Part shown: one piece after another, positions 8,502 through 18,248 of the stretch
How the letters are laid out: each line of letters starts with the position of its first letter
Position numbering within the stretch: position 1 is the first letter of the stretch
DNA from: Virgibacillus sp. MSJ-26
Lineage (GTDB): Bacteria; Bacillota; Bacilli; Bacillales; Amphibacillaceae
DNA: 64,000 bases
Assembly (NCBI RefSeq): GCF_018918075.1
Contig: NZ_JAHLPW010000005.1
Location: 233,768-297,767 of the forward strand
Reading direction: 5' to 3'
The notes under the pieces: model-generated
Databases searched by the model: none
Seen by the model: the letters and a program-made list of their open reading frames with translations, nothing else
Told to the model about the DNA's origin: nothing
Position numbers and translations under genes: made by a program

Positions 8502-9194
8502 CTATAAATACCCTTTTTCTTTTAATGAGACAAATTTTCGATTACCAATAATTAAATGGTCCAAAAGTTCGATACCAATCATCTTTCCAGACTCAACCAA
8601 CCGCCTTGTTACGTGGATGTCTTCTTGAGAAGGAGTCGGGTCACCAGAAGGATGGTTATGTGCGACAATGATTGAGGCCGCAGAACGCTTAACAGCCTCT
8701 CGGAACACTTCACGAGGGTGCACGATAGAAGCATTTAAACTTCCAATAAAAATAGTTTGTCTATGAATGATTTGATTTTTAGTATTTAAGAAGAGCGTTA
8801 CGAAATGTTCTTGATTAAGACTTCGCATTTCTTCCATCACATAGTCTGCACCGTCTTCGGGCGAGCGAATAACATATCGCTCTTCTGGTTTATACTCATT
8901 CATTCGTTTTCCAAGTTCGATTGCAGATAAAACCAAGACACCTTTGGCATTTCCAATCCCTTTTATAGCTGTTAATTCCTCTATTGTTGCGTCCCTTAAT
9001 AAATTCAATCCTTCAAAATGCATGAGTACTCGATTTGATAAGGCCATCACTGATTCTTGTTTTGTTCCCGTACCAAGTAATATTGCAAGCAATTCTTGAT
9101 TCGAAAGATGGTTTGATCCAAATTTTAACATACGTTCTCTCGGTCTGTCTTCTTTTGGCACATCTTTAATCATAATAGGTTGCACACTTATCAT
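8502..9194 (-). CDS. radC: RadC-family JAB/MPN domain protein
   Basis: RadC proteins carry a helix-hairpin-helix region followed by a JAB1/MPN metalloprotease-like domain. Their role in DNA repair is debated. The 230-aa product has an N-terminal HhH-type LTAIKGIGNAKG segment near residue 72. The C-terminal metal-binding motif HNHPSGDPTPSQED lies near residue 178, with the upstream Glu in the FREAVKR region. The position between spoIIB and mreB matches B. subtilis. Two starts are possible, ATG at 9194 and an internal ATG at residue 8. The first is kept because it follows AAGGGG. Confidence 0.93.
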   Translation of the reverse strand: MISVQPIMIKDVPKEDRPRERMLKFGSNHLSNQELLAILLGTGTKQESVMALSNRVLMHFEGLNLLRDATIEELTAIKGIGNAKGVLVLSAIELGKRMNEYKPEERYVIRSPEDGADYVMEEMRSLNQEHFVTLFLNTKNQIIHRQTIFIGSLNASIVHPREVFREAVKRSAASIIVAHNHPSGDPTPSQEDIHVTRRLVESGKMIGIELLDHLIIGNRKFVSLKEKGYL

Positions 9195-9397
9195 TTCCCC
9201 TTTATATAGTATGATGGCTTGATCATAGCGAAAGGAAAGCTTTCAGACAACCTGATAAGTATGTAATTTAGTAGACAAAATTATCTTAATTTGCATATTT
9301 CCAATCATATAAATAGCTTTTTGGTAAAATTAACACACTAAAAAACATATTACTATGATAAATCCCTTAAATTGACTAACAAAGTGTAATCCGTTTT

Positions 9398-10294
9398 TCA
9401 CTTCTCTATAAAAAGCTCATATTGAAGCCACATGTTTAATAAATCTTCTTGTGTAGGTGAACGGCCATCTTCTTTAATTTCTTTAACAATCGCTTGAATA
9501 GATTCCTTAAAACTTTCTAGTGAACCAGAATCGTCTGGTAAATCTGAAAGCAACTTTTCCAAGCTGCTTATGGAGCTATTTTCCTGTTCATCTAATTCTT
9601 CTATAGAAGATGTTAGCCATTTTTGAAATGAATTTATCCACTCTTCTTCATTACTAGTCAGACTTATCTCTGAGGCTTGTGTTGCCCACTCTTTAACAAA
9701 TACCTCCAATTCTTCTTCTTCGATTCTACTTGCTAATTTTTCCCCTTTTTCTAATGTATGAGCTACTCCTAATAATAAAAAATATTCGTTCTCACGTGGC
9801 CAAATTATCGTAGGAATCTCATTCTCTTGATATTTTCGAGCGAATTCTTCGGCATTTTCTTCACTTGAAAAAACGCCACCTTGCAAGATATATGCTTGTA
9901 TAGTCGGTAATTCAATATTATCTTCACCTTCAATTTCATCATCTTTTTCAGTCGCTTTATCTAAATTTACTACAGGGTTATTACCCGGGGTCGCCATGCC
10001 ATTATCAATGGTTCCAAAGATTTTCAACATAACAAATCCAAATATAGATCCAATTATCAACGCTAGAAAAATTGTGGTTATCAATGGCTTGAATTTTAAA
10101 ATCAATTGCTTCCCTCTATTTGAACCAACACTTTTCTTTTTTGCGCGTTCATTAGTAAAATGATTTGTTTTTTCCACAGTCGCAGCTACCTCATCTTTGA
10201 TCGATCGATTCCATGTAGCTTTATTTACCTCTTTGTCTATTTTCTTACCATTCATCTTTACAATTGGTTTTCGTCTATGTGTCACGCTTCCCAC
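9398..10294 (-). CDS. spoIIB: Stage II sporulation protein B (SPOR-domain membrane protein)
   Basis: SpoIIB localises to the polar septum and helps engulfment-stage septal peptidoglycan dissolution. The 298-aa protein starts with a basic cytoplasmic region containing KPIVKMNGKKI. One membrane helix follows at about residues 70-92 (ITTIFLALIIGSIFGFVML). The external part has a SPOR-like domain, YILQGGVFSSEENAEEFARKY to about residue 200, then an acidic helical tail. Sequence conservation in SpoIIB is weak, so the call leans on domain order and location between radC and folC, as in B. subtilis. maf and comC, expected alongside, are absent. Confidence 0.75.
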   Translation of the reverse strand: MGSVTHRRKPIVKMNGKKIDKEVNKATWNRSIKDEVAATVEKTNHFTNERAKKKSVGSNRGKQLILKFKPLITTIFLALIIGSIFGFVMLKIFGTIDNGMATPGNNPVVNLDKATEKDDEIEGEDNIELPTIQAYILQGGVFSSEENAEEFARKYQENEIPTIIWPRENEYFLLLGVAHTLEKGEKLASRIEEEELEVFVKEWATQASEISLTSNEEEWINSFQKWLTSSIEELDEQENSSISSLEKLLSDLPDDSGSLESFKESIQAIVKEIKEDGRSPTQEDLLNMWLQYELFIEK

Positions 10295-10406
10295 TCACTT
10301 TACTAGTTTAGTTTGTCAATAAGTCTAGCATAAGTGGTATAAAAAAGAAGGCGAAAATTGTCAGTGAAATCTATATTTATTTCTACAAAAAATGCAGTTC
10401 ATATAA

Positions 10407-11723
10407 TTATCGTAAATAATCATCTCTCCGCATCTTTTCTCTAACTTGAGAGATAAAATTTAATGATCCCGTTATAAAATACACGCTATTAGGATCAGTT
10501 GAATGGTTAAGAATATTTGAAAGTTGTTCTTCCCAGTCATTCACTACTTGGATGTTCTCCCTTGTGCTATATTTACTTAACTCGTCCATACCTGCTGATC
10601 GCTCGTGTTCAAATGACGTTAAAGTGATGGACTTAAAATGTGGGATACATTGCCCAATCATTTGATCAAGATCTTTATCTTTAAAAACCCCAAAAAGAAG
10701 ATGTTTTTCAGCATACTGATAATGACTTGAAATTGTATTTAAAAATGTTTCAATACCAGCTGGATTATGAGCACCATCTAAGATAATCGTCGGATCATTG
10801 TATATTGGCTCAAATCTACCTGGAATGGATGCGAGTCGTAATGCTGTCTGTACAGCATCCCATTTAATGGAATAACCCTGTTCTCGAAGCATATTCACAG
10901 CCTTAAGAGCAACGGAACAATTCTCCACTTGATGTCTCCCACTCATTTTTAATATAACAGGAAGATTAGTTTCCTCATCATGCCAGATAAAGTTTTCTCC
11001 TTCTTGCTTCACCTCTATATTGGAATATGTAAATTCATCACCCAATTTAAATAATGGTGCATTCTTTGATCTAGTCTCTTGTAAAATGATTGTTTCTACA
11101 CTTGATTGCATTTTACCAATAACTACTGGTATATTACTTTTAATAATACCAGCTTTATGTGTCGCTATTTGTTCTATTTTATTACCCAAATATGTCGTAT
11201 GATCTAAACTTACACTCGTAATAATAGAAATCATCGGATTTACACAGTTGGTTGCATCTTCTAATCCACCCATGCCAGTTTCAATTAATGAAATATCAGC
11301 GATTTTGGAGAAATAAATAAAAGCTACCACCGTTATAATTTCAAACTCAGTTACATGGAACCCTTGTTCATCCATTTGTTGTATACTGGGAAGTATCGTA
11401 TTCATTATATTTATAAAGAAGTCTTCTTCAATCATTTGATCGTTTACAAACAAATGGCCGGTAAGACCAGTCATGCTTGGTGAAGTAAAAACACCAACCT
11501 TATACTGATTAGCAATAAGTGCGCTTTTTATATAATTTAACGTGGATCCTTTACCATTGGTACCGGCTATGTGGATGGCCTTTATTTTGTTTTGTGGATT
11601 ATCAAGCTTATTTAACAATTTTTTTATTCTGTCAAGCCCAGGCTTAATCCCGTATTTTTTTCGGTTATAAAAAAAAGCTTCAACTTGATCCATATTTTCG
11701 AGCATAGTTACACCACTTTTCAC
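10407..11723 (-). CDS. folC: Folylpolyglutamate synthase / dihydrofolate synthase
   Basis: FolC adds glutamate to dihydropteroate and folates using ATP (Mur-ligase superfamily). The 438-aa protein has the P-loop IHIAGTNGKGSTLNYI near residues 50-65. It also has SLIETGMGGLEDATN around residue 145, SVSLDHTTYLG near residue 173 and ILDGAHNPAG near residue 313, all diagnostic of FolC. The reading frame allows a GTG start at 11723, but an internal ATG at 11705 (MLENMDQ) is an alternative with a weak GTGGTG site. It is usually downstream of valS in Bacillaceae. Here valS and folC are separated by two ATP-grasp genes on the other strand. Confidence 0.95.
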   Translation of the reverse strand: MKSGVTMLENMDQVEAFFYNRKKYGIKPGLDRIKKLLNKLDNPQNKIKAIHIAGTNGKGSTLNYIKSALIANQYKVGVFTSPSMTGLTGHLFVNDQMIEEDFFINIMNTILPSIQQMDEQGFHVTEFEIITVVAFIYFSKIADISLIETGMGGLEDATNCVNPMISIITSVSLDHTTYLGNKIEQIATHKAGIIKSNIPVVIGKMQSSVETIILQETRSKNAPLFKLGDEFTYSNIEVKQEGENFIWHDEETNLPVILKMSGRHQVENCSVALKAVNMLREQGYSIKWDAVQTALRLASIPGRFEPIYNDPTIILDGAHNPAGIETFLNTISSHYQYAEKHLLFGVFKDKDLDQMIGQCIPHFKSITLTSFEHERSAGMDELSKYSTRENIQVVNDWEEQLSNILNHSTDPNSVYFITGSLNFISQVREKMRRDDYLR

Positions 11724-11795
11724 TTTTTAAACTAAACTGAGTATAGCAATAGATTGAGGACTCTATCAAATTTACATGAAGGAGATAAGGTAATA

Positions 11796-12674
11796 ATGCA
11801 CGGATGGATTATTTATAATGGCAATTTACCAGGTAATAAATTTTTAGATTTTGCAGAAATGCTACAAGCAGCTGCAATTCGAAATAAACATGAGGTTAAT
11901 ATTTATAAGAACAACGATTTATTAAGTGTTTTGGATCAGTCTCACTTAACCCTACTTTATAATAATAACTTAGCATTACCTGATTATATCATTTTTACAG
12001 ATAAAGATATTTATTTAGCAAGACAACTAGAATTATTAGGTATTCCTGTTTTTAACTCAGCAGAATCCATAGCTATTAGTGATGATAAAATTTCAACATA
12101 TCAGCAACTCGCCGCGAATCATCTACCCATACCAAGAACAATTATAGCTCCAAAGGTTTTTACTAGTCACAGAGAAAGCTCATTGAATGTTGATGCTGTT
12201 GTTGAGGAATTAAAATTACCATTAATTGTAAAGGAGTCATTTGGATCTTTTGGTGAACAAGTCTATTTAATTCATACAAAAGAAGAACTTGTTAAAAAGA
12301 TGGACACCTTACACGGTAAAGCATACATTTTCCAGGAATTTATCCATACAAGTTACGGAAAAGATTTAAGACTTCAAGTTGTTGGCGATAGGGTCGTTGC
12401 AGCTATGATGCGTACTTCTAGAGATGATTTTCGTGCCAATATTACGAGCGGTGGAAAAATGAAACTATATCAACCAACTAAAGCAGAAGAGGAGCTTGCT
12501 ATTGCAGGCACCAAGGCAATTGGTGCAGACTTTGCCGGTGTCGATCTTTTATTTGGTGAGGATGGTCCACTTATTTGTGAAATTAATTCAAATGCTCATA
12601 TCCGCAATATATATGACTGTACAAATATAAATGTGGCTGACTTTATTATTGATTATATCGAAAGAACAATATAG
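11796..12674 (+). CDS. RimK-like ATP-grasp ligase, first of a tandem pair
   Basis: It belongs to the ATP-grasp superfamily and most resembles RimK-type alpha-L-glutamate ligases, which join a carboxylate to an amine through an acylphosphate. Visible motifs are LPLIVKESFGSFGEQVYL (nucleotide-binding lysine), GKDLRLQVVG, the DFRANITSGG loop, and the metal-binding GVDLLF...ICEINSNAHI end. The start was moved to the ATG at 11796 because MHGWIIYNG mirrors the MQTGWLIYS start of its neighbour. The upstream AAGGAG is rather distant. The substrate cannot be deduced. It is followed after 19 bases by a paralogue, suggesting an operon and possibly a paired enzyme. Confidence 0.8.
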   Translation: MHGWIIYNGNLPGNKFLDFAEMLQAAAIRNKHEVNIYKNNDLLSVLDQSHLTLLYNNNLALPDYIIFTDKDIYLARQLELLGIPVFNSAESIAISDDKISTYQQLAANHLPIPRTIIAPKVFTSHRESSLNVDAVVEELKLPLIVKESFGSFGEQVYLIHTKEELVKKMDTLHGKAYIFQEFIHTSYGKDLRLQVVGDRVVAAMMRTSRDDFRANITSGGKMKLYQPTKAEEELAIAGTKAIGADFAGVDLLFGEDGPLICEINSNAHIRNIYDCTNINVADFIIDYIERTI

Positions 12675-12693
12675 AAAAGTGAGATGAGTTGTT

Positions 12694-13548
12694 ATGCAAA
12701 CAGGATGGTTAATCTATTCAAAATCAGACGCAAAAGAAAATAAATCATTTATTAACTGGTGCACGGCGGAAGCCTCTCTACAAGATATCAATTTAAAGTT
12801 AGTATTACATGAAAATATTGAAATAGGTGTCGTATCAAATCAATTATCTTGCCAAATTAATGGTCAATCAACTGATTTACCCGAGCTTGCCATTGTAAGA
12901 ACAATTGACTTTTTGCTAAGTCTGCAACTTGAGGCGATGGGTGTTAATATCTTTAACCCTTCAGAAGTTTCAATGGTGTGTAACAATAAGGCGTTGACTC
13001 ATTTTATGATTCGAAAACTCAATGTTCCCATGCTTGATACTTTATTTATTAAAGCAGAGAACTTAACTAATCAGCCACCAATGAGTTACCCTTTTGTTGT
13101 TAAAGATGCTGAAAGTCATGGGGGTAAAGACGTTTATTTAATCAAAAATCAAGTAGAGTGGACGAAGCATTTGACTCTACTTTCATCCAAAAAATTAATT
13201 GTTCAGTCGTGTGATGTCCAACTAGGAAAAGATTTACGCGTATTCGTTGTAGGCAAAAAAATCATCGGTAGTGTGTTACGTAAAAGTAAAACAGATTTTA
13301 GAGCTAACTTTAAATTAGGAGGTTCAGCTGTTTGGTATGATTTAAGCTCACATGAAGAACTGATGATCAATAAAATTATTAGTCATTTTGACTTTGGAAT
13401 GGTGGGTATTGACTTTTTAATCGATCATAATGGTAACTTGCTCTTCAACGAAATAGAAGACGTTGTCGGTTCAAGAATTCTTAGTGAAGTCTCTAATAAA
13501 AATATTGTCCGAGAATATATGACCTATATTAAAAATAGACTATACTAG
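12694..13548 (+). CDS. RimK-like ATP-grasp ligase, second of a tandem pair
   Basis: This paralogue of the preceding gene shows the same overall plan. It has YPFVVKDAESHGGKDVYLI for ATP binding, GKDLRVFVVGKKIIGSVLR, the DFRANFKLGG loop, and the metal-binding GIDFLIDHNGNLLFNEIEDVVGSR end. The last part differs from the NSNAHIRN of the first copy, so the two may act on different acceptors or one may be structural. The 284-aa length is normal for the family. The start ATG follows AGTGAGATGAG with weak Shine-Dalgarno potential. It is convergent with valS. No flanking peptide or carrier substrate gene is apparent. Confidence 0.8.
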   Translation: MQTGWLIYSKSDAKENKSFINWCTAEASLQDINLKLVLHENIEIGVVSNQLSCQINGQSTDLPELAIVRTIDFLLSLQLEAMGVNIFNPSEVSMVCNNKALTHFMIRKLNVPMLDTLFIKAENLTNQPPMSYPFVVKDAESHGGKDVYLIKNQVEWTKHLTLLSSKKLIVQSCDVQLGKDLRVFVVGKKIIGSVLRKSKTDFRANFKLGGSAVWYDLSSHEELMINKIISHFDFGMVGIDFLIDHNGNLLFNEIEDVVGSRILSEVSNKNIVREYMTYIKNRLY

Positions 13549-13670
13549 ACATTAAAATCTCTTGCATAGTTGATATATTATGGGCAGAAAATCTTTCTAA
13601 GACTAATCACAAATTTGTGGAGCTTAGAAAGGTGTTAGGTTGTTACATTAATCAAAGAGAAATTATAATT

Positions 13671-13748
13671 GTAGCGAAGCGTATTTCCGTAGCGACGGTT
13701 TACCTCATTCTTTTAGTGAAAAGTGTTAAATTACTGCACATCATATGA
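13671..13748 (+). repeat. Solo right end of the composite intergenic repeat, locus C
   Basis: It contains GCGAAGCGTATTTCCGTAGCG, a GTTTACCTCATTCTTTTA stretch and ATTACTGCACATCATAT. This order is nearly identical to 945-1030 of locus A, but the rest of the core is missing. It lies between the second ATP-grasp gene and valS. Confidence 0.7.
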
Positions 13749-13792
13749 ATTATATGATTTTGTTTAAATTCATATTAGAAGTTTTTGGGTAT

Positions 13793-13841
13793 AAAAAAGC
13801 AACAACGAGAGTCAGGAAGTGATCTTCGTTGTTGCTTTTTT
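13793..13841. terminator. Bidirectional terminator between ATP-grasp pair and valS
   Basis: The stem AAAAAGCAACAACGA pairs with TCGTTGTTGCTTTTT. A/T tracts on both sides allow termination of valS (minus) and possibly of the plus-strand ATP-grasp genes. Confidence 0.85.
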
Positions 13842-13843
13842 TA

Positions 13844-16489
13844 TTATCCTTTTAACTCAGCTAGGCGCGCTTTTACTTTTGTCTGTTTGTCTAGATAATC
13901 TAGTTCTTTTCTTCTTTCTTCATTGACTACCTCTTCTGGGGCTTTACTAATAAAGCCTTCATTCGATAACTTTTTCTGAACTCTTTCAACTTCTTTTGTC
14001 CATTTATCTAATTCCTTCTCCAGCCGCTCAATTTCTTTATCAAAATCAATCAATCCTTCAAGTGGTAAGAAAAGTTCCGCTCCAGTTACCACAGCACTCA
14101 TGGCTTTTTCAGGAACATCAATGTTGCTAGCAATTTTTAATTCGCCTGGATTACAAAAGCGCTCAAGATATTGATGTTCGCTTTCAAGTTCCTTAACAAT
14201 ATCTTCATTTTCAGCTTGGATGAGAAGTTGGATTTCTTTTGACATCGGTGTATCCACTTCCGCTCTAATATTTCGTACGGATTTAATAATCGATACAAGA
14301 CGATCCATTTCCTTAGCAGCTTTTTCATCATGAAAAGCTTCCTCGACTTCAGGCCATTTAGCTACAGTAATCGACTCACCTTCATGAGGCAATTGCTGCC
14401 AAATCTCTTCTGTAATAAACGGCATATAAGGATGAAGCATCCGCATTGTCATATCAAGAACATGTGCAAGCACAGAGCGAGTTGTCTTCTTCTTTGCTTC
14501 GTCGTCTCCATATAGCGGAAGTTTTGCCATTTCAATATACCAGTCACATAAATCATTCCAGATGAAGTTATACAAATAACGGCCCGCTTCACCAAACTCA
14601 TATTTATTTGTATTCTTAGTTACATGGTCAATCGTGTCATTAAGACGTGTTAAAATCCATTTATCAGCGAGTGACAGATCACCCGATAAATCAATATCTT
14701 CATAACTGAAACCTTCCATATTCATTAATGAAAAACGAGAAGCATTCCACACTTTATTCGCAAAGTTCCACGTTGCTTCAACCTTTTCCCAGTGGAAGCG
14801 AAGATCTTGACCAGGTGTAGAACCCGTCAATAAAAAATACCTGAGCGAATCTGCTCCGTATTTCTCAATTACTTCCATCGGATCAACACCATTACCAAGT
14901 GACTTACTCATTTTACGTCCCTCAGCATCACGAATTAATCCATGAATTAACACATCTTTAAAAGGAGCTTTTTCTGTAAATTCTTTCGCTTGGAAAATCA
15001 TTCGAGCAACCCAGAAGAAAATAATATCATAACCTGTTACAAGCACATCAGTAGGAAAATAACGCTTAAAATCCTCACTATTTTCATCAGGCCAACCCAT
15101 AGTAGAAAATGGCCATAATGCGGAAGAAAACCATGTATCCAGAACATCTTCGTCTTGTTCCCAGTTTTCAATATCTTCAGGTGCTTCAGTACCAACATAG
15201 AGCTCATTTGTTTCTTTATGATACCATGCTGGAATACGATGTCCCCACCATAATTGACGTGAAATACACCAATCACGAATATTTTCCATCCAGTGTAAAT
15301 AAGTCTGTTCAAATCGTTCAGGAACAAAGTTGACTTTATCCTCTGTCTTTTGTAGATCTACAGCTGCATCAGCAAGTGGCTGCATCTTTACAAACCATTG
15401 GGTCGAGAGATAAGGTTCTACAACAGCCCCACTTCTCTCCGAATGTCCGACTTGATGAAGTCTTTCTTCGATGTGAAACATAACGCCTTGCTCTTTTAAG
15501 TCATCGACTATTTGTTTTCTACATTCAAAACGATCGAGTCCCTGATAGTCTCCAGCATTTTCGTTCATGGTTCCATCTTCATTCATGACAAGGACACGTT
15601 CAAGATTATGACGATTGCCAATTTCAAAGTCATTTGGGTCATGGGCTGGGGTAATTTTTACTGCACCAGACCCTAATTCCATATCTACATATTCATCAGC
15701 TACAATTTTAATTTCTCGACCAACAATCGGTAAAATAACAGTTTCACCGATTAAATCTTTATAACGATCATCATCAGGGTGAACAGCGACTGCAGTATCA
15801 CCTAACATTGTCTCTGGTCTCGTGGTTGCAATTTCGATTGTTTTATCACTGTTTTTAATTGGATAACGCATATGATAAAATTTCCCCTGAACTTCTTCAT
15901 AGATTACTTCTATATCAGAAAGTGCAGTTTTTGTCTGTGGGTCCCAGTTAATAATGTATTCTCCACGGTAAATAAGTCCTTTTTTATATAATTTCACAAA
16001 CACTTCACGAACCGCTTGTGACAAGCCCTCGTCTAGAGTAAAACGCTCCCTCGAATAATCTAAGCCTAAACCCATTTTCTCCCATTGGGAACGAATAAAT
16101 CCAGCATATTCTTCTTTCCATTCCCAAACTGTTTCTAAAAATTTTTCACGACCTAAATCATAACGATTTTGACCTTTTTCTTTTAATTTAGCCTCCACTA
16201 CTGATTGAGTAGCAATCCCAGCGTGATCCATTCCAGGTAACCACAAGACATCATAACCTTGCATTCGCTTCATACGAGCAACTGTATCCTGCATTGTCGT
16301 ATCCCACGCATGTCCTAAGTGAAGTTTTCCAGTGACGTTCGGTGGGGGAATGACAATTGAAAAGGGCTCTTTGTTGTGATCCCCCGTCGCTTCAAAATAC
16401 TTGCCATCGAGCCAAAACTTATAACGCCCTTTCTCCACATCTTGAGGGTGATACTTTGAGGGCAGTGCCATTTTTCCTTTTTCCTCCAT
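13844..16489 (-). CDS. valS: Valyl-tRNA synthetase
   Basis: It charges tRNA-Val with valine in the cytoplasm (class I synthetase). At 881 residues it has normal length. The HIGH-type signature [14 protein letters not shown] lies near residues 49-62 and the KMSKS loop [11 protein letters not shown] near residue 526. The CP1 editing domain lies between them, and the C-terminal coiled-coil arm ([26 protein letters not shown]) is typical of ValRS. The ATG at 16489 follows AGGAGG at good spacing. A T-box leader with a GUC specifier precedes it, so transcription should respond to uncharged tRNA-Val. Confidence 0.98.
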   Translation of the reverse strand: MEEKGKMALPSKYHPQDVEKGRYKFWLDGKYFEATGDHNKEPFSIVIPPPNVTGKLHLGHAWDTTMQDTVARMKRMQGYDVLWLPGMDHAGIATQSVVEAKLKEKGQNRYDLGREKFLETVWEWKEEYAGFIRSQWEKMGLGLDYSRERFTLDEGLSQAVREVFVKLYKKGLIYRGEYIINWDPQTKTALSDIEVIYEEVQGKFYHMRYPIKNSDKTIEIATTRPETMLGDTAVAVHPDDDRYKDLIGETVILPIVGREIKIVADEYVDMELGSGAVKITPAHDPNDFEIGNRHNLERVLVMNEDGTMNENAGDYQGLDRFECRKQIVDDLKEQGVMFHIEERLHQVGHSERSGAVVEPYLSTQWFVKMQPLADAAVDLQKTEDKVNFVPERFEQTYLHWMENIRDWCISRQLWWGHRIPAWYHKETNELYVGTEAPEDIENWEQDEDVLDTWFSSALWPFSTMGWPDENSEDFKRYFPTDVLVTGYDIIFFWVARMIFQAKEFTEKAPFKDVLIHGLIRDAEGRKMSKSLGNGVDPMEVIEKYGADSLRYFLLTGSTPGQDLRFHWEKVEATWNFANKVWNASRFSLMNMEGFSYEDIDLSGDLSLADKWILTRLNDTIDHVTKNTNKYEFGEAGRYLYNFIWNDLCDWYIEMAKLPLYGDDEAKKKTTRSVLAHVLDMTMRMLHPYMPFITEEIWQQLPHEGESITVAKWPEVEEAFHDEKAAKEMDRLVSIIKSVRNIRAEVDTPMSKEIQLLIQAENEDIVKELESEHQYLERFCNPGELKIASNIDVPEKAMSAVVTGAELFLPLEGLIDFDKEIERLEKELDKWTKEVERVQKKLSNEGFISKAPEEVVNEERRKELDYLDKQTKVKARLAELKG

Positions 16490-16549
16490 TTTAATTCCTC
16501 CTAATATAATTTAATTTTAATGATTTTACAGTAATCATCACAAATTTCA

Positions 16550-16880
16550 CTAAAACAAAAAAAGTCTTTTTGCCCTATAAAAGGACGAAAAGACTTTTTT
16601 TCCGTGGTACCACCTTTGTTTACAAGCGTCTATACGCTGTACACTCTGCTTTGTTAACGGTTTATATAACCGGCCTTTTCTATTGAAAACACTTAAGGTA
16701 ATTAAGTGCTTTTGTTCAAAAAGGCTGCTACAGGGTGACCTTCCAAAATTCGAACCTAGGAATTTCTCAGCATTCATTCCTCTCTGTTATAGGTCTCTCT
16801 TTGTACTCTTCCCTATCGGTGCATTTTTTATTTTATTTATATACTTATTTCTTTTGTTCCATTTTTTCACGAAACAACTA
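16550..16880 (-). ncRNA. T-box riboswitch leader of valS (GUC specifier)
   Basis: On the minus strand the leader ends with AAAGGTGGTACCACGG, the T-box antiterminator bulge sequence at about 16601-16618. A terminator stem AAAAAGTCTTTT...AAAAGACTTTTTTT follows at about 16556-16600. Upstream, a long stem I carries an AGAGAG segment and the specifier region GGTCACCC, whose GTC at 16737-16739 is a valine codon followed by A. This agrees with the downstream gene. Overlapping short plus-strand ORFs were ignored. Confidence 0.93.
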
Positions 16881-16891
16881 TGCGTATACAT

Positions 16892-16920
16892 ATTATATTA
16901 GAAAGAATGTAAAAAGTGAA
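16892..16920 (-). promoter_or_regulatory. SigA-type promoter for the valS T-box transcript
   Basis: The -35 is TTCACT (16915-16920) and the -10 is TATAAT (16892-16897), with a 17-base spacer. It is placed immediately upstream of T-box stem I. Confidence 0.65.
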
Positions 16921-16969
16921 GTGTTTTATAGTAACCATATAAAATCACCAATAAAAGGAGGAAGATTCT

Positions 16970-17158
16970 TTGGCACGTTTTTATCGTTATCGTCTACCCC
17001 CGTGGGCTCGCCAATGTCTAATAGTTATCGAAAGAGTTACATTACCCATTATGATTTTCCAGTTAATTCGCACATTGTTTTTTCCCACAACATTTGATGT
17101 CTTGTTACTTGGTCTCCTGATTGGGTTATTCGTCGCTTTTTATCTTGAATGGATTTAA
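16970..17158 (+). CDS. Small membrane protein of 62 aa, unknown function
   Basis: The start is a TTG preceded by AAAGGAGG at good distance, which is strong evidence of translation. The product has a basic N-terminus (ARFYRYRLPPWARQ) and two hydrophobic segments, about residues 15-35 and 42-60, ending in LEWI. I do not recognise a family. It is transcribed away from valS and converges on ysxE. The two stop codons share the bases TTAA at 17155-17158, and no terminator hairpin is visible between them. The function cannot be inferred. Confidence 0.6.
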   Translation: MARFYRYRLPPWARQCLIVIERVTLPIMIFQLIRTLFFPTTFDVLLLGLLIGLFVAFYLEWI

Positions 17159-18168
17159 CTTTCGAGATTATCCAAATCATCTAATAGGGAATCATTTTCT
17201 TTCGTCTCCACATGTTCAGCAATTTTCAAACCAAGCATAAGAATTCGATAAGTGTGCTGTAATTTAATAATTTGATTAATCATTGAATAATGTGAAGGAT
17301 TTCTGTTTAAATAGTTTTTGATAATAGAAAGATATTCTCGACAATCAAGTAAAAAAATAACTAATAAATAAAGCTCATCTATTTCAAGTTCATTTTCTTG
17401 TAAGTATACTTCAAATTGATCAATTAATGGATCTGGTTCAATAAGTGGTTCATTAACGATACTACTAAATATAGACGTTAAATCTATAATTGCGTTATCA
17501 TATTTTGCATTTTCCCAGTTAATAATATAGAGCTGACTCGATTGAATAAGATGCTCTCTTTTCAAATTGCCATGACATAAACTAAGATTCCATAACGACG
17601 TCTCATCCCTAGCATTCATAAATCGATCGACAAAGGAATTTAAGACATTAAATACATTCTCTAAGCTGATAAATTGGCTACAAATTAACAGTTCAAAAGG
17701 GGACATATATTTATTCTGCTCAAACTGTTGAACCGAATTAAATAAAAACTGAAAATCACTTTCATTAGAGTTTTGGTATTCTTTAAATTGTTGCTTTGTT
17801 TTATCACCTGGTATCGTTGTGGTGAATTGAGTGCGTTGATGAATTTGTCCGATATATTTAAAAAGTAATTCAATATTCAATTCTTCCTGATTGTTTTCTT
17901 CAATCCAAGGCATTAAATAAAGTATATGGCTGCCTTTAACTGTATATAACGCATTGTCTATCGTTAAATATACAGGTAAAACACCAGGTAAGTTGCTATG
18001 GTTTGCTTGATGCAAGACTTGTTGCCAATTCGTTAATGACGTTGACGTCATAGTAGATGCTTTTAATGCAAAATCTATGACCCCATCAGTTACTCTAGAC
18101 ACCTTTCTTGTTACATGATCTATATCAACGGGATGTATACCATAGGCGCTCATTATTTGTTCAATCAT
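17155..18168 (-). CDS. ysxE: YsxE-like spore-associated protein, CotS/phosphotransferase-like fold
   Basis: YsxE is a spore-coat protein of the CotS family with a remote aminoglycoside-phosphotransferase/kinase fold. In B. subtilis it is encoded next to spoVID. Visible here are a CHGNLKREHLIQSSQLYIINWENA segment near residue 230, matching the catalytic-loop (HGDLxxxNL) and metal-binding (DWE-like) positions. Asn in place of Asp at both sites suggests it is not an active kinase. The longest ORF starts at 18249. The ATG at 18168, behind GGGGTG, is preferred because the upstream part encodes an RNA hairpin. It gives about 337 residues. Confidence 0.82.
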   Translation of the reverse strand: MIEQIMSAYGIHPVDIDHVTRKVSRVTDGVIDFALKASTMTSTSLTNWQQVLHQANHSNLPGVLPVYLTIDNALYTVKGSHILYLMPWIEENNQEELNIELLFKYIGQIHQRTQFTTTIPGDKTKQQFKEYQNSNESDFQFLFNSVQQFEQNKYMSPFELLICSQFISLENVFNVLNSFVDRFMNARDETSLWNLSLCHGNLKREHLIQSSQLYIINWENAKYDNAIIDLTSIFSSIVNEPLIEPDPLIDQFEVYLQENELEIDELYLLVIFLLDCREYLSIIKNYLNRNPSHYSMINQIIKLQHTYRILMLGLKIAEHVETKENDSLLDDLDNLES

Positions 18169-18187
18169 ATTAACACCCCAACATATG

Positions 18188-18217
18188 GAACCCCTTGATT
18201 TTAAGTCCAAGGGGTTC
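18188..18217 (-). other. Intercistronic hairpin between spoVID and ysxE
   Basis: GAACCCCTTGGAC and its partner CAAGGGGTTC form an approximately 10-bp stem directly after spoVID and before the ysxE ribosome-binding site. There is no T-tract, so it is more likely an mRNA-processing or attenuating structure than a full terminator. Confidence 0.5.
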
Positions 18218-18248
18218 TCAATCTGATTATGTTTATTTTTATTTAACA

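Noticed and set aside
16550..17097. Small ORFs (75, 72 and 120 aa) upstream of valS
   Set aside because: They fall in the T-box leader or run into the 62-aa gene in another frame, with no translation signals.
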